A DNA stretch of 64,000 bases from Apteryx mantelli. Lineage: Eukaryota; Chordata; Aves; Apterygiformes; Apterygidae. Below, piece by piece: positions 51,421 to 64,000 of this stretch (positions are counted from its first letter, which is position 1; each line of letters starts with the position of its first letter). The notes under the pieces were generated by a model, which saw nothing but the letters and a program-made list of their open reading frames with translations, did no database searches and was not told the origin of the DNA. The stretch spans positions 132,396,516 to 132,460,515 of the forward strand of contig NC_089980.1 in the NCBI RefSeq assembly GCF_036417845.1. The letters run 5' to 3'. A program made the translations under genes and the position numbers.

Positions 51421-54400
51421 CCGGTTTCCACAGCCGGCTGCGGTGAGGACTGCTGCTTTCATTACCCCTCAGCCCATGTCTTCTCCCTTGCTGGCTCCCT
51501 CTCTGTTCCCACCTCCAGGCTCCTTAACCCCACTTCTCTTTTACTACCACGGCCACCCCCACTTCTTTTGCACCGCTGGCCACTTTCTTGCTACATAAAT
51601 CCTTCCTCAGAGCACACTCCTCATCTGCTTAATTTGTCCATAGCAATGCCTCAGACATTGATTCATTTGCGAACGGGCAGGGGGAACTCTGTGCTGGTTT
51701 GCAGTGATTATTTTTACCGCCATCCTTCCTCCCAGGGGATTTAGGGGCTATGGTGCTGGGAAGCAACACGACCTTTTGCTCTGTGATACCAGTGAAGCCA
51801 CGCTCACGGAGGAAGGCTGTCAGAAGCAGAGGGCTGAGGCCAAGGTGACTGCCTCGAGGGTTTGCGATCCTGGACGAGGCAGAACGCAAACTTGAAGGAC
51901 AATATACTGGTGGGGAGGGAGCCGTGGCTCTGTGCCTGCTGGAGACAAGAGGACAGCAAATTTTAAGACCTGACCTGGTAGATTTACACACAGAAACTCA
52001 CCCAGGGTTTGAGGGGTTCTGCTGACACAAACCTCCTGTGGAAGGTGACCTGGTGTCACCAAGAGCAACGGTGCTAAGCCACGCACCACAGGGCTCCCTC
52101 TCCTGCCTTGCAAACCTTCTGGGTCAATCCCTCATCTGCTGGGCACCTGAAACCAGCCTTGTCCTTCACCCTTGGATCCATCGCTCAAGGCCAGGGTGCA
52201 GCCACCCATTCTCCTGCCACTGTGTGAACTATCAGCAACACAGTTATTTCACTGCTGTGGTTGGGATCCTGCTCCCAGTTGAGGGCACAGGAAGAAAAAA
52301 GGCAGACAGGCCAACAGTTCCCAGGAATTATCTCTCGGTGCTAGGAGTCCTGACTGTACCATCTGCAATCCCCCATCTTCCAAAACCCTTCCCCACAGAG
52401 GATATGTGTGTAACCACAGCCAGCGCAGATATTGCTCAGTATCTTCAAGGACACCACTGTGTCCTTGGGTGCATGGGCGCAGTTTAGGACAACCAGAGAC
52501 AAAACTGTGCTGGGGACTGAACCAGGCAGTAAATCCATCGCTCTTTTCTCAGAAAACCTGGGCTGGGATCTGAGATGGATCAAAGAGGTGTTTGACCTTG
52601 GAAGTGAAGGAGTCAGTCAAGCAATGAAGAGCTTGAAGGACAAAGAATGCAGGAGACTCAGAAAGGATATAAAGGTGAAATATAATTAAGCAGGGAAGCC
52701 ACGGTGTGGTGTGAGCAGGTCCTGGAGTGAGGAGGCTTACCTTGGATTTTCACTCCAAAAGGGATGCGCAGAGGGACAGGAAGAAGGAGGGCTGGCCTTT
52801 TCCATTTTCCCCTGGCCTTCCCCTCTTGAAAGCCTTCTCTGGACAGAGGTGACCAGCTTAAAAACCCTAAGGGAAAATACTGATGGAGCAAAGCAGGGTG
52901 GTTCAATCAGGAGTACGGCACAAACAGCACCAGGTGTATTAAAGCTTCTCCACAGAGAACAGTCCTCTAATAGCAATCACACTTTGCTATTGCACCCTTA
53001 TGAATACCTTCATAATTTGACTTACTTGGAAGGAATGGATCGGCGTTAGGAACATTTCTGTTATTCTGTGTTATTAGTCCTAGAGTATATAAATCTCTCG
53101 AAATACACGTCTCTTATTCTTATTTCTTTTCAAATTATCTGACTGAAAATTAGAAACCCAAAGCTGTAAGAGAAAAAAACACGAACCCAGACTCATTAGA
53201 AGGACATGCCAGCCAGTTCTCTTTGCTTTTTAATTGTTCTGGGTACACATCATTTAAAAACATTTAAAAGTCACACTACCAACCCATAATTTCCCTGGGA
53301 GGAGGCTCAGGATCTTTGCGTTTGTTCACCTTTAGGACATGCCTGTGATGGGGCCAGCATGAACTGGGGATTACAATACAGGTCAGCTAGTTTTGTGTTT
53401 GCATCTTGCCACTGAGGGCAGGTTAATCTCTCCTAACTTCTCAGCCTGGTGAAAGCTACGGATCAAGTCTGAGCACTCTTGTACCTATTTGGTAAAGGGA
53501 GAGAGAAAGTCACCGGCAGAGGGCAAGTCTGTTTTCGACACCTTAGGATGGGATGGATCACCCTCTGGATGTGCCTCCCTCCCTCCTGTGACTGTTAAAG
53601 CAATTTAGTTGACTAGCTGGTGAGCTGAATCTCGCCATTGACTAATGAGATAAATGAATTGCACATTATTGTGCTGCTGTAGCAAAGGCCTAGAGGGTTA
53701 TTTCCTGGATAGCTTCTGATGACCAGTTGCTGAGTGGACCGGACCACATAGCCATTGCTGTGTCTCTATCCCCCGTCATCGGAGTTGCAGATTTACCTAG
53801 AATTGCCCTTTGTGCTCACTTGCTCTGAACTCTCTACCCATAGCTGAGCCATACAGAATAGGCGCAGATTTTCCCAGAGTGTCCTAGGACAAACACAGCA
53901 AGCAGTGTGGTAGGTGTATGAGAGCATCTACATAGCTCTGCGGGCAGGAAAACTGCTACACTGACACAAATCAGTGTTGCTCGCGACCATTTAAAATGGA
54001 TGCTTCAGGAATTGTTGGTAATTGGTGGCTGCATAAAATGGATCAACTGATACGAGGTGTCCACAGGTAATTGTACTAGGGACACAGAGATGAGTTCAGC
54101 TGGGAGGGGAAGAAAAAAAAAAAAAAGAAAATCTCCCTCCAAAGCTTTACAGTGAGGCTAAAGGGAGGATGGAGCAACTCAATACCTTAAATGATGTTTC
54201 AAAGAAAGTTGTGGGTTTTTTTAACCTTGAAAACTTTAGGTGAACTAAAGCAACTCACTTCATCTTAACCTCCGTGGATTTTTGTGTAGTACTCACTCTG
54301 AGCTGCATTTGGTAGAGTAGGGATGGGGACAAGCAACGGCATTGGTCTCATTAGAAGGTTTATCACACAATATATTTCAACAGACATTCCTGGTTGCCCT

Positions 54401-55721
54401 CCGTAGAAAATTTTTAAGCTATTGAGATAAAACAGAGTTTAACCAGCACTGCACGCTTTATTCTAACATTTCTATAATGTAGCTTAATAATTATCCATCA
54501 CTCCAGGTAGCAGTTAAAAACAAAATAAAAATAAACTTGCTAACGAAGATCCTGAGAATATACTTGGGATAAGAATGATCTGGATGTTGGGTATCAGGGC
54601 TCCACTGCTCATTGTCAGGGACCTAAAATAGATGTCAACCCCTTCATGAGCCCTGGCTTCCACTGCATGGGGTGGTGGGACAGCAGGAAACGACACTGCT
54701 TTTACCTCTCCCAAAAACATGTTAAGTCCTCCGGCATGCCTGTGAGAGGGAAGTCGGTGGAGGTTGGTGTCAGTCGGAGCAGGAAGGAGAAGGAGCCCTG
54801 CCCACAGCTTGCTGCCATGGCACGCAGCGGTCATGCAGGAGCAGAGGAGGGGTGCGAGAGAGCTGGCACCAACCAGGACCAGGTAGTGCATTCAGTCGTG
54901 ATTTCAGCGGTGGTGCTGTAATCGTTAGGCAAATAGAAAAGGTCCCAGGGTAATTTAATGATAAGGAAGTATTACTAGTATCCCTCTGGGCTGTATTTAC
55001 AGAGGACCTATGCCTACTATCATGCAAGTAAAGGCTATTTAGCTCAGTAGTAGCAGCTGTTTTTGTTTAGCTCGTGAGATCCTGTGCTCAGCTTTGGAGT
55101 AAGCCAAATTTTTATAGCTTTTTAGGATGTTAAGGATCCTTAGGATATTCAAGTGTCCTTAACAGAAATATTTCTAGCATGAAATACTGCAGATGATGGT
55201 TCAGGGGTTTTCTTCACATCCATCCTCTCAACATGAGTGATTTTTACTCTGAATGGACAAGGAGCCCTGATTTTCAAACACGTGCAAGGCAAGGTCTGCA
55301 TAAATGCAAATGGAAAAATCCATCATTCTGGAGGAAAAGGAGGACAATGCTTTTGATGTCTGTCGCCTCTCACCTCTCTGAGAGTCCTTAGCTCTCCTGC
55401 ACCCTGATTTCAGAGTCTGAATTTACCAAACAGCTTTGGGCATCTAGAAAAAGAGAAGGGAGTACGTATAAAACAATTTAATACTCTCCATCAAAGCAAA
55501 GGTTTTTGCTTGGCCCCTGTTTAAGATCAGATATCACATGTCCCATCAAGTCATTTATATTTCATGTCATTTTTAAAGATGGTCAGGTTAGGATCAGAAT
55601 AGCTGCCATCAGAATGGATGATGGGCCTTTTTGTCCTCTGGGAGAACGGAGACAGTGAAGTGCTGATTAGACAGACGGACAGTCAGACAGAGAAAGATGG
55701 AAAGAGAAAGAAAGATTGCAT

Positions 55722-55860
55722 AGATGCAGTCTGGGAGTTGAAGTTCAGGCTCCAGCCATGCTAGTGACCTTGGGAAAGACAGTCATTATCTTCTATTGTA
55801 GATTCCCTGGAGATACAAGGATGGAAAATGGTGTATACCCACTAAGTGTTATTATTACAT
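55722..55860 (+). mobile_element. MIR SINE relic
   Basis: Sense MIR words in order: 'gcagtctgggagttgaagttcaggctccagcca', then 'tagtgaccttgggaaagacagtcatta'. The consensus is 'agactgcctgggttcgaatcccggctctgcca', then 'tgtgaccttgggcaagttactta'. A short open frame across it is a by-product. Confidence 0.6.
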
Positions 55861-58800
55861 TAATTTTGGTTTTGCTTTCCTGTGAAAAAGATCAGGGAGT
55901 AGGAATGTATGCAGGCAAAACATGTAAGGGATCTGTTATAAGCAGCATCATGTGGAGGCATACCAGGAATGAGGTGCTAATTGACCTCAGAAAGTGCTTT
56001 TTTCTTTGGGGGAAGCAGGCAGAATGAGAGGATCCTGTTCAATACCTATCTTGTCTTCAGGCCTTGTTTTTACAGGTCACTGTGGCCTCATTTGTTCCCC
56101 AAATCTTAGGCCTATCCTGGTAGCCCAGCTATTCACGTCCCCTTCTTTTACCGCGGCAGTCCTGCAGGACAGCTGAGCACTTGGGTTGGCTGAATAATTC
56201 CCCTACAGTGCCCATCACTGTTAGTCATGGAGAAGCAGCTGGGCTCCAAACTCAGAAGTCTCTGTAAAATGCTGAAAGTTAAGCTGGCTATGCTGGGCCT
56301 TCATTTTCCCACACTGCAGTCCCCATCTACAAGTGGGATAAATAGAAATATTTTTTCACATTTTTCCCCTGTCTTGCTCGCTGAGGTTGGAAATATTGAT
56401 CATTGATCAAGCCCTGCCTATCACAAGAGGACCTTAATGTCTAGTGGAGCATCTAGGCAAAGCCAGCATGTGAGTTGTACTAGAAACTGTCCCCATTTTC
56501 CCAGATGCCGTGGTGGCAGGTTCTTGTTTGCATCCTTTAAAAGCAAAACAGGCAAAACTCTTGCATATGTAGGATACAATCTTCCTTTGGAAGGAAGGGA
56601 ATGGACAAAATGCCCTCAGAGCAATTCAGCATCTATGATTTTCTTGATTCCACCTGAAAGCTCTCTATTTTGTTGACATATGAGCAGGGTGCCCTACTGT
56701 ACATCAGTGTAATAAATAGCTGTTATCTTCTGTTTCGTGGAAGATACAGCAGAATATGATTTATTCGTGACTGTTCTGTTGCCTCTTTTGAAATGTTGCT
56801 GTTGTTTGGTGCACCGTTCGCAGAGGAAGGCAGATGGCCATCACAAAATTTCCAGTAACCTTGCAGTGCATGCTGCATAGTGAATCAATGGAGTCTAAAT
56901 TGCAGTCCGTTGTCTCAGATGGGAGCTGTGCTGCTAAAGTGTCCTGCAGTGGCTAAAAACATTTGAATGTCAACACTGCATATATACTGGGGAAACATGA
57001 CATTGCTCCCTAAAATTTCGAAGCAGTGCCAAACGCGATTTTTAACTGTGAATTTGCCTCTGATACAAACTGGGGCTGCACTGCTGAAGCCTTAATTACC
57101 AGCTTTGAAACTTACTTCTTGTGAGTGTTTGTGTTTGGTGTGACCCTCCTTAGAAAACCTAGAAAAAACGAGTCAAAATAGGATTCTAACCTGATATGCT
57201 AGAGATGAGGATTTTTGGACTCCAAACAGCACCAGCTGCCCCTATGTGCAAGCTGTCTCTGCTTATATGACATCTGTAATGAGGCTTCAGGTGATTTGAG
57301 AAGCTGGCATTAGACTGCAAGTCACCTTTTACGTCAGCTTGTGCCAGGATACCTCGCCAGAAGCCATTATTTCAATGGGAAATAACAACTGGGAACAGGG
57401 AAAAAATGAGCTTCTGAAAATCGCTTCATCACATTCCCTGGATTGTGGCAGGCTAGTGCTGAAAACAGTGCGAGTTCTTGCCATGAAAGCAAGCATAGTT
57501 AGAAATTTCTCTGTGGGAGGATTACCTCCTTTACATACCAGAGACAAGACGAGGTGAGTATATAAAACATCTTCAGCACTGTCTCTCAGTTTCTGATATT
57601 TATTTGCTCAAAGAGCAGGCATCCCAGAAGACATCTGTGTTTCATACAGTCTGGTACCTTGCTTCATTGATTTTTCCTAAGAATAGGAATCATTATGAAC
57701 ATAAGGTCTGACCTCTGGCATAGCACAGGCCTGGGAATTTCAGGTGGTGACCTGCATGCCACACAAGTGTTTCTAGAAATGGTTAATGTTGGACATGAAA
57801 GAAGTTAAAAGTGTCTCCTTCAAATGTTTCTAGCCTTTTGCAGATGAGTGCTTCCGTGCGTGTGTAGGACAGAGTGTCTCCCAAATTCAAGCTGTCAGTC
57901 AGCTCATTCCCATAATACCTCCAGACAAAGAGTTATATCTCATGTGACTCACACCTGCAAGATGTTTTATATATTAACTGACTTGAGAATGTTATGCTTT
58001 TCTTAAATACAAAAGGAAAGAAATCTGAAAACTTTTAATCCCATTTACAGAAAAAGAAGTGAAGGTCTGTTATTTGGCTTAAAGCAGACATTTTTAGAGT
58101 TTTTTGATCAAAGAAATTACTTGTGCTAGGACATTTTTATCCAATCTAATGAGTCTTCTTACTCACTTTGCATCTGGGGTTTGATCTCCTAACTTCATAG
58201 GGGCAGATTGCAGTTATTCTAGAGCACTAGAATAACCAGTTGCTAAAAAAATCATATCAAACATTTTTACAAAACAAGAAAGAAGGCATTTAAACAGGAC
58301 CAGATATTTCTACAGAAAGTGGTCAGGTCCTGTAAATACATTGGTGCAGATCCTGAATGCATCTGATTTTCATTTTCTCTACTGATTTTCATGGAGTTTA
58401 CCACTCTGTCCTAGCATATGCTGAAATAAGTGAGACCAGAGTAAGGTTTATGTTCTTGAAATATACAGAAAAATCTGAGCTAAATTGAGGACCAGAGTAG
58501 ATTCTTATCTCTTTCCTGTGATAGAAATCCATGAAAGTTCAAGTAAACAGTTCATAAAGTCTTATTTTAACTGTATTGTTCTAGAGCCAGAGTAGCTATA
58601 TTAAACATTGTGGATCCATCTATACATACATCTGTGTACTGAGGTTGGAACTGGTGCCTTATTTTCTGTAAAATCCCTGCTTTTTAACAAGCAGTTGCAG
58701 AGTGCCAGGAAATCACAAATGTTCCATAAATTGATCTTCTTCTCAAATGTTTCATACTTCAGTATTGGAGATTTGTTGTTTTCTGTCACAGTAAAAATGT

Positions 58801-59021
58801 GGAAAAGTGAACCTCTCCCACGGGTGAGGAGCTTGCATGCAACATTTCAGACTCTGAACATCTGGGGCTGCAGTGAGTATCTGGGCAATCCCTGAACTGC
58901 AGCACAGAATTGCAGATGAGTCTATAATGAGTAAGAAGCAGAGAGAGAGAGGGAACAGGGATGCCACCCAAAGTCCACTGAAGTGAATGGCAAGACTCCT
59001 ATTGACTGCAGTGGCCTTTGA

Positions 59022-59624
<603 letters not shown>

Positions 59625-61030
59625 TAATAATAGGATTAACCGAGCTTAATGACAGGATTGTAAATTACATCCTGGGTTATAAAGTGCAGATTTTACCTTG
59701 AGTGAAAGTCTAAGTCGTTTTCATCTTGTTAAATTGATCTGTGCCTTGCCAAAAAAAAAAAAAAAAAAAGGAAAAAGAAAGCAAAATAAAGCAGTAGCAA
59801 CAATGAAGAGAGAATGACGTTGCTGGAAGCTCGGCCAATGTTAGAGAGGGGCAGTTTTATTGATTTCTGTTACAAAATGAAGGAGAAATTGTTATTGAAA
59901 ACTAGTCAGCTCAGCATAGAAAATGGATATGTGTTAACTGACTTTGATGGGAGGCCAGCTGAAAGAGTAAGTTAAAACAGGAGGGAGAAGAGGAAGGAGA
60001 GGAAAGGTTTTAGCTTCTTTCCTGATGAAGGTTTCTCTTCCAGTTCCGCATGAGGGGGCAGAGGGGAATGGTTTGGTGTAAGAATAAGATTGATGGACTT
60101 TATATCGGAGAGGAGATTATAGTGGTGGTGTTTGCAAGGCTGTAAGCAAAGGAGCCTGTCAGTATCCGTAGCGCCTAATCCCTCGGTTTGTGAAGCCTGA
60201 GATCAGCTGCAGAGATTTCCTTTGTGTTACACCAGGGCAGGAGAAGGTGCAGCTGAAGAACAAACATTAAATCCGATTCCTTTAGCAGGAGAATTGTTTT
60301 CACTCTTTCTGTTCTTGTTGCTGTTCCAGCACATTTAACATGTTTGTGTGGTTAATTAGCTTGCTAGGAAGGTATATTGAAAAGGAAGAGGAAAATGCGC
60401 CCCAAAAGGCTTGCTGAGACAGCATTGTTCTGTGCAATCATGTCCATGTTGGTCATAATTTCACCATGTCATGAGTCTGAACAGCAGTGATGACCCTCTA
60501 TGCAAAATCTCTTCAAGGCAGCCCAGATTCAAAAGCCTTCGTGCTGGCTTTTTGGTGTCTGGAAATCTTATCTCTGCACCCAGGTCTCCACCTCTTTGCA
60601 GATAATTTCTTAATCTCCACTCATTTTTGTTATATTCATGCCCAGTCCTGTGCTACAGTGAGAGATAGCTAAATATGCAAAGCCACAAACTAGAGTCAAG
60701 GTTTGGAGGAGGATCCCACATTTTTCTTAAAAAAAAAAAAAAAAAAAACACAAAATAACACATCTGCTCATTCCTCATCTCCAGAAAAGTCCTGCAAGAC
60801 TGCACATCCCCCAGCCCTCTGCCTTCTATTTTCTCTGTCCTCTGTCTGTATATCCATCTCGTAGGTCCTGCACCCAGGATGTCTGGAGCAGCTGGCAGAG
60901 ATACCTTGGTGGGAAGGAGTTGATGGGCCAAATTCCAGAAGGGAGAGGGAAGAGTGAGGCAGAAGACCCCCAAGGAATTGAATGGCTGGTTCAGCCTCAT
61001 TCATACTAATGCCAGAGCCTCTTATTCAGT

Positions 61031-61266
61031 CATCTGCACTCTTAAATTGTGACAATGGTCCCCTGCATGGTTTGGTTTCTGCCAACTCTTAGTCTTCCAC
61101 ACCTATCCCAGGCACACACTGGGGTTTAGCTGAGATGATGTGGTTTGGATGCAGCATTTGTTTGGGGAAAAAATGGAGTTTAGCTGTATGAATATGGCCA
61201 GACCACACCTGTTAGCTTCAGGTCCAGAGAATGGTCCCTGACACTGCTTTGTTTATTAGTGCAGAC
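61031..61266. mobile_element. MITE-like repeat, copy 2
   Basis: Same family as 38333-38580. The left end reads CATCTGCACT and the right end TTAGTGCAGAC. Shared internal words are 'ttaaattgtgacaatggtcc', 'tagtcttccaca' and 'gtccagagaatggtcc'. The two copies have the same order and similar length, which supports one family and not chance similarity. Confidence 0.55.
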
Positions 61267-63142
61267 TGAGCGCCTGAGGCCCTGGCTAGGTCTCTATACT
61301 GCTTTTGTCAGAGAGAGGAACCGTTTGAAGGGAAGGCAAGTGTGTCTTGCTCTTCAGGCATCGTGCACAGCTCCACAGTGAAGTGGAGGACCTTTCCCAG
61401 GCTGTTTGCTCACAGGAAGGTGCTGGGAAGGGCAAGCGAAGGACCTCAGCAGGATGGGCAGAGAACATGCAGCGCTGTGACAAGGTTAGTTCCCAGCCGA
61501 GCGAGGGGTGTAGGCACAGGAAAAAGAGTTCTGCATGGCAGGGTAGAGAAAAGGAGGAAGGTGAAGCAAACTCACGCTTGCTGCCAGATTCTGGCAACCT
61601 TTGGTGCTGGGTTTCAGGAAGCTTGTGTCCAAGAGCAGGCCCACGTGGCACTGCCTTGCTTGTGCAGCAAGTTGAAGTAAAAGCAAAAAATGCTGAAGTG
61701 GCGAATAGCACCTTCCCTCCATTGCTTGTTCCTCTGCTGATGTCCCTTTTCAGATGGCTGTAGAGACTGGTGGCCCACACATTTTGCTTTACAGATCCCA
61801 GATCCATCTCTCCCAGAGAGCCCCAAATAGAGCCTGTACAAGAAGTTTGTCTTTGGGCAGACCATAAAACATCATATTCATAGGTCCTGAGTGCATCAAC
61901 TGAAACGGTATTTGCATTTCCTTCAATTTGTTTATAGACTGCTGCCACAAGAAGTAGGCAAGACTATGAATTTCTGAAAGCAAAGTGACTCAGTTTCCCA
62001 TTTAGGGTGGTGGAAATTTAGGAGCTGGTTTTCTGGGTGAGCTCACTAGGAAAAGTAATGTTTTTAACTTCCTGTGGTGTTTTGTGCTGTCACTCTTGTC
62101 ATGGCCACTGCCAACAGTAAAAGAAAAAAAACTCTCTTCAAGTAAGATATTTGCAAGGATTGCTTCCATAACATCATATTGAGCTCGCTTCACATGAAAA
62201 AAGAAAACATTTAAGTAGCCCTTTACAGAAATTTCATCCAAGAATCTCAGATTGATCTGGAAATATCATTAGATGACAGCTTACTATGCCTAGGAACTGC
62301 TGTTGGTAAATAACAGCACAACAGCTTTACAACTTGATAAACTAAAAGACAGGAAGCATGAGTTATCAAAGTCATGTTGGATTACACACTACAAAGTGCC
62401 ATGTGCTTTTAGTTCCTTAAATAATAGTGCCAGCTAATGGTGCATTGGACTGCCTGCGATATGCCCAGGACTTCACAAAATTGGTCCTTGCCTGGCAGTT
62501 TTCTATAGAACCTGGTTTACGGTGCAGTGGATCCAACAGCTTAGATGTAATCCTATGAAATCTCAGCACTGTCCCAAGCAGAGATTGCCTGGAGCTGATG
62601 GGCAATACCAGAGAACAGGGCCTGCCAGCTTTTTTGCTTCTTCTAGATATTAATATTCTCATATCAGATGTTACTGTCATCTTTCTATCCCAACCTGTTC
62701 CTCCTGTACTGCCTATTAATTACCTTTAAGCAGGCACAGTCTAGGAAAGATTCCCCTGGGCTTCCACGGAGTTGGATCCACTGAAGGCCCACAAGGCTGT
62801 TAACTCTGGGGAGCTCTATGCACCCTGTGGTCCATGTTGCATCCGAGCCCTTTGCTGCTAGCAGACCCTCACAAGCAAATAATAAAGTCAAACAATAGTT
62901 ATGTAGATATAAATGAAAAAGTCTGCGAAGTAGAGTTTCCCAGAATTACAGATGATAGATTTACAAATCAGCTTTCCAAAGACGAATGATAAAGCTTCAA
63001 TAAAAAACAAAGCAGACAACCACAAGAGTAATAGCCTCAAAGTACATGCAAGTGCAGTGCCACCCAGGATGCACAGGCAATCTTAATTCTGGCAGCTCCT
63101 AACTTTGGACCATCACAGTCTGACATTTGCAAAATGTCCATT

Positions 63143-63153
<11 letters not shown>

Positions 63154-63171
<18 letters not shown>
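63154..63171. repeat. TA dinucleotide run
   Basis: Nine AT units following an A-run. Simple repeat in intron 2. Confidence 0.88.
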
Positions 63172-63173
<2 letters not shown>

Positions 63174-64000
63174 ATATGCAGTTTCTTCTGAATTTCTTTT
63201 TTTAATGGAAGGAGAAAAAAGAAATTCCGTGATGTTCATCTGCACTTGTCCTTTTTCCTGCACAGGAGAATATTGCCATTGGAATGACAGGAACACTTGT
63301 ACAAATTACATATTAGGTACATAATTCCTGTTTGGTGAAGAGCTCCTGTGGGTTTCAATAGGTGTTAGATGCCCATCTAGAAATGAAATGTTTAATATTT
63401 TCGCAAATTTGGACTGAATGAACAACACTTTAATTATTTACGGTAGTCCTGCAGTGAGGGAATGGTATGCTGGGATAAAGTGCTGGCACTCGGGAATTCT
63501 GGGGGAAGAGCTTTGGCTCTGACTGGCTCTTTCTCTTCTTTATTCTTGGAGGGGAGAAACTTTAGCCTCAAGTTAGGCACAAGGACAGTGGTGGAAAATC
63601 CTCCTTGGCCAGACTCCCTCATACTCTCTCCTCTAAAACAGCTGCCTCTGGAAACCCAGTTTCCTCAGCACAGTGTCCACCACTGCCTTTTTGGAATCAG
63701 TGAGGACCAGCTCCTAGAAAGTTCCCTGGCTGGCTGCCAGGATCTCCAGCGAACAGGAGGAGGTGCGGACTTTTAGCTGTTTATATCGTAGTCAAATGGC
63801 TAAATGAACTGTGCTGAGCTAAAGGAAAGGTGCTTCCTTAGTTTCATGGCTTCCTCCTTCTGGAACTCAAAGTCCTTCTGGAAATAATGGAGGGGTTTGA
63901 GCTTCTTGAAGTAATGTTATAATACTTCTTGTGATGGGAAGTGATATGCAATTTAAATATATGCATTAGCATCAGTACCCTTCCGCTAAAAGGGCTCTAA

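Noticed and set aside
50812..51744. Long overlapping open frames on both strands (up to 207 codons)
   Set aside because: Several frames are open at once in a GC-rich block, as expected when stops are rare. No recognisable protein family or splice continuity.
59751..59769. A-run taken as the tail of a retroposed copy (also 14672, 26604 and 60729)
   Set aside because: No gene-like body or target-site duplication is visible next to these runs. They are simple repeats.

Overview
The window looks like nuclear DNA from an amniote, most likely a bird. It contains the 5' part of one recognisable gene, PTCHD4 (patched domain-containing 4, also called PTCH53), on the + strand. No other gene can be supported. 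The bird assignment rests on a fairly intact CR1 LINE 3' end (15.7-16.1 kb) that finishes in the tandem octamer ATTCTGTG, on several much older CR1 and MIR relics, on the lack of dense young SINEs, and on PTCHD4 exons with vertebrate-type splice sites. I cannot name the species.

Layout. Positions 1 to about 32.8 kb are intergenic DNA upstream of PTCHD4. It is AT-rich and gene-poor and holds decayed LINE and SINE fragments, one younger CR1, and short tandem repeats. About 32.87-33.75 kb is a strong CpG island with long G-runs, a GGCCGT hexamer array and a CA microsatellite; it is the evident PTCHD4 promoter/5'UTR. Coding exon 1 is 33860-34459 (200 codons), followed by a phase-0 GT donor. Intron 1 runs 34460-59126 (24.7 kb). 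It contains a second GC-rich block near 50.9-51.4 kb, MIR relics (one split by a short element with a perfect 17-bp inverted repeat), a decayed CR1 reverse-transcriptase fragment and copies of a small inverted-repeat family. Coding exon 2 is 59127-59607 (160 codons plus one base), followed by a phase-1 donor. Intron 2 begins at 59608 and runs off the window. The remaining coding part, roughly the C-terminal 480-490 residues by comparison with the human protein of about 846 residues (from memory), is not here.

Function. PTCHD4 is a Patched-related multi-pass membrane protein with a sterol-sensing domain. The human gene has been described as p53-responsive and as a repressor of Hedgehog signalling. 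The window encodes the N-terminal tail, the first membrane segment, the first large extracytoplasmic loop and the first two helices of the sterol-sensing domain.

I found no sign of an undescribed gene system. The more interesting observations are (i) a 7-bp tandem duplication that places two out-of-frame ATGs at the PTCHD4 start, (ii) the nested inverted-repeat insertion inside a MIR, (iii) a three-copy inverted-repeat (MITE-like) family, (iv) an intronic GC-rich block that could be a second promoter, and (v) two oppositely oriented ancient CR1 relics covering the same reverse-transcriptase region.
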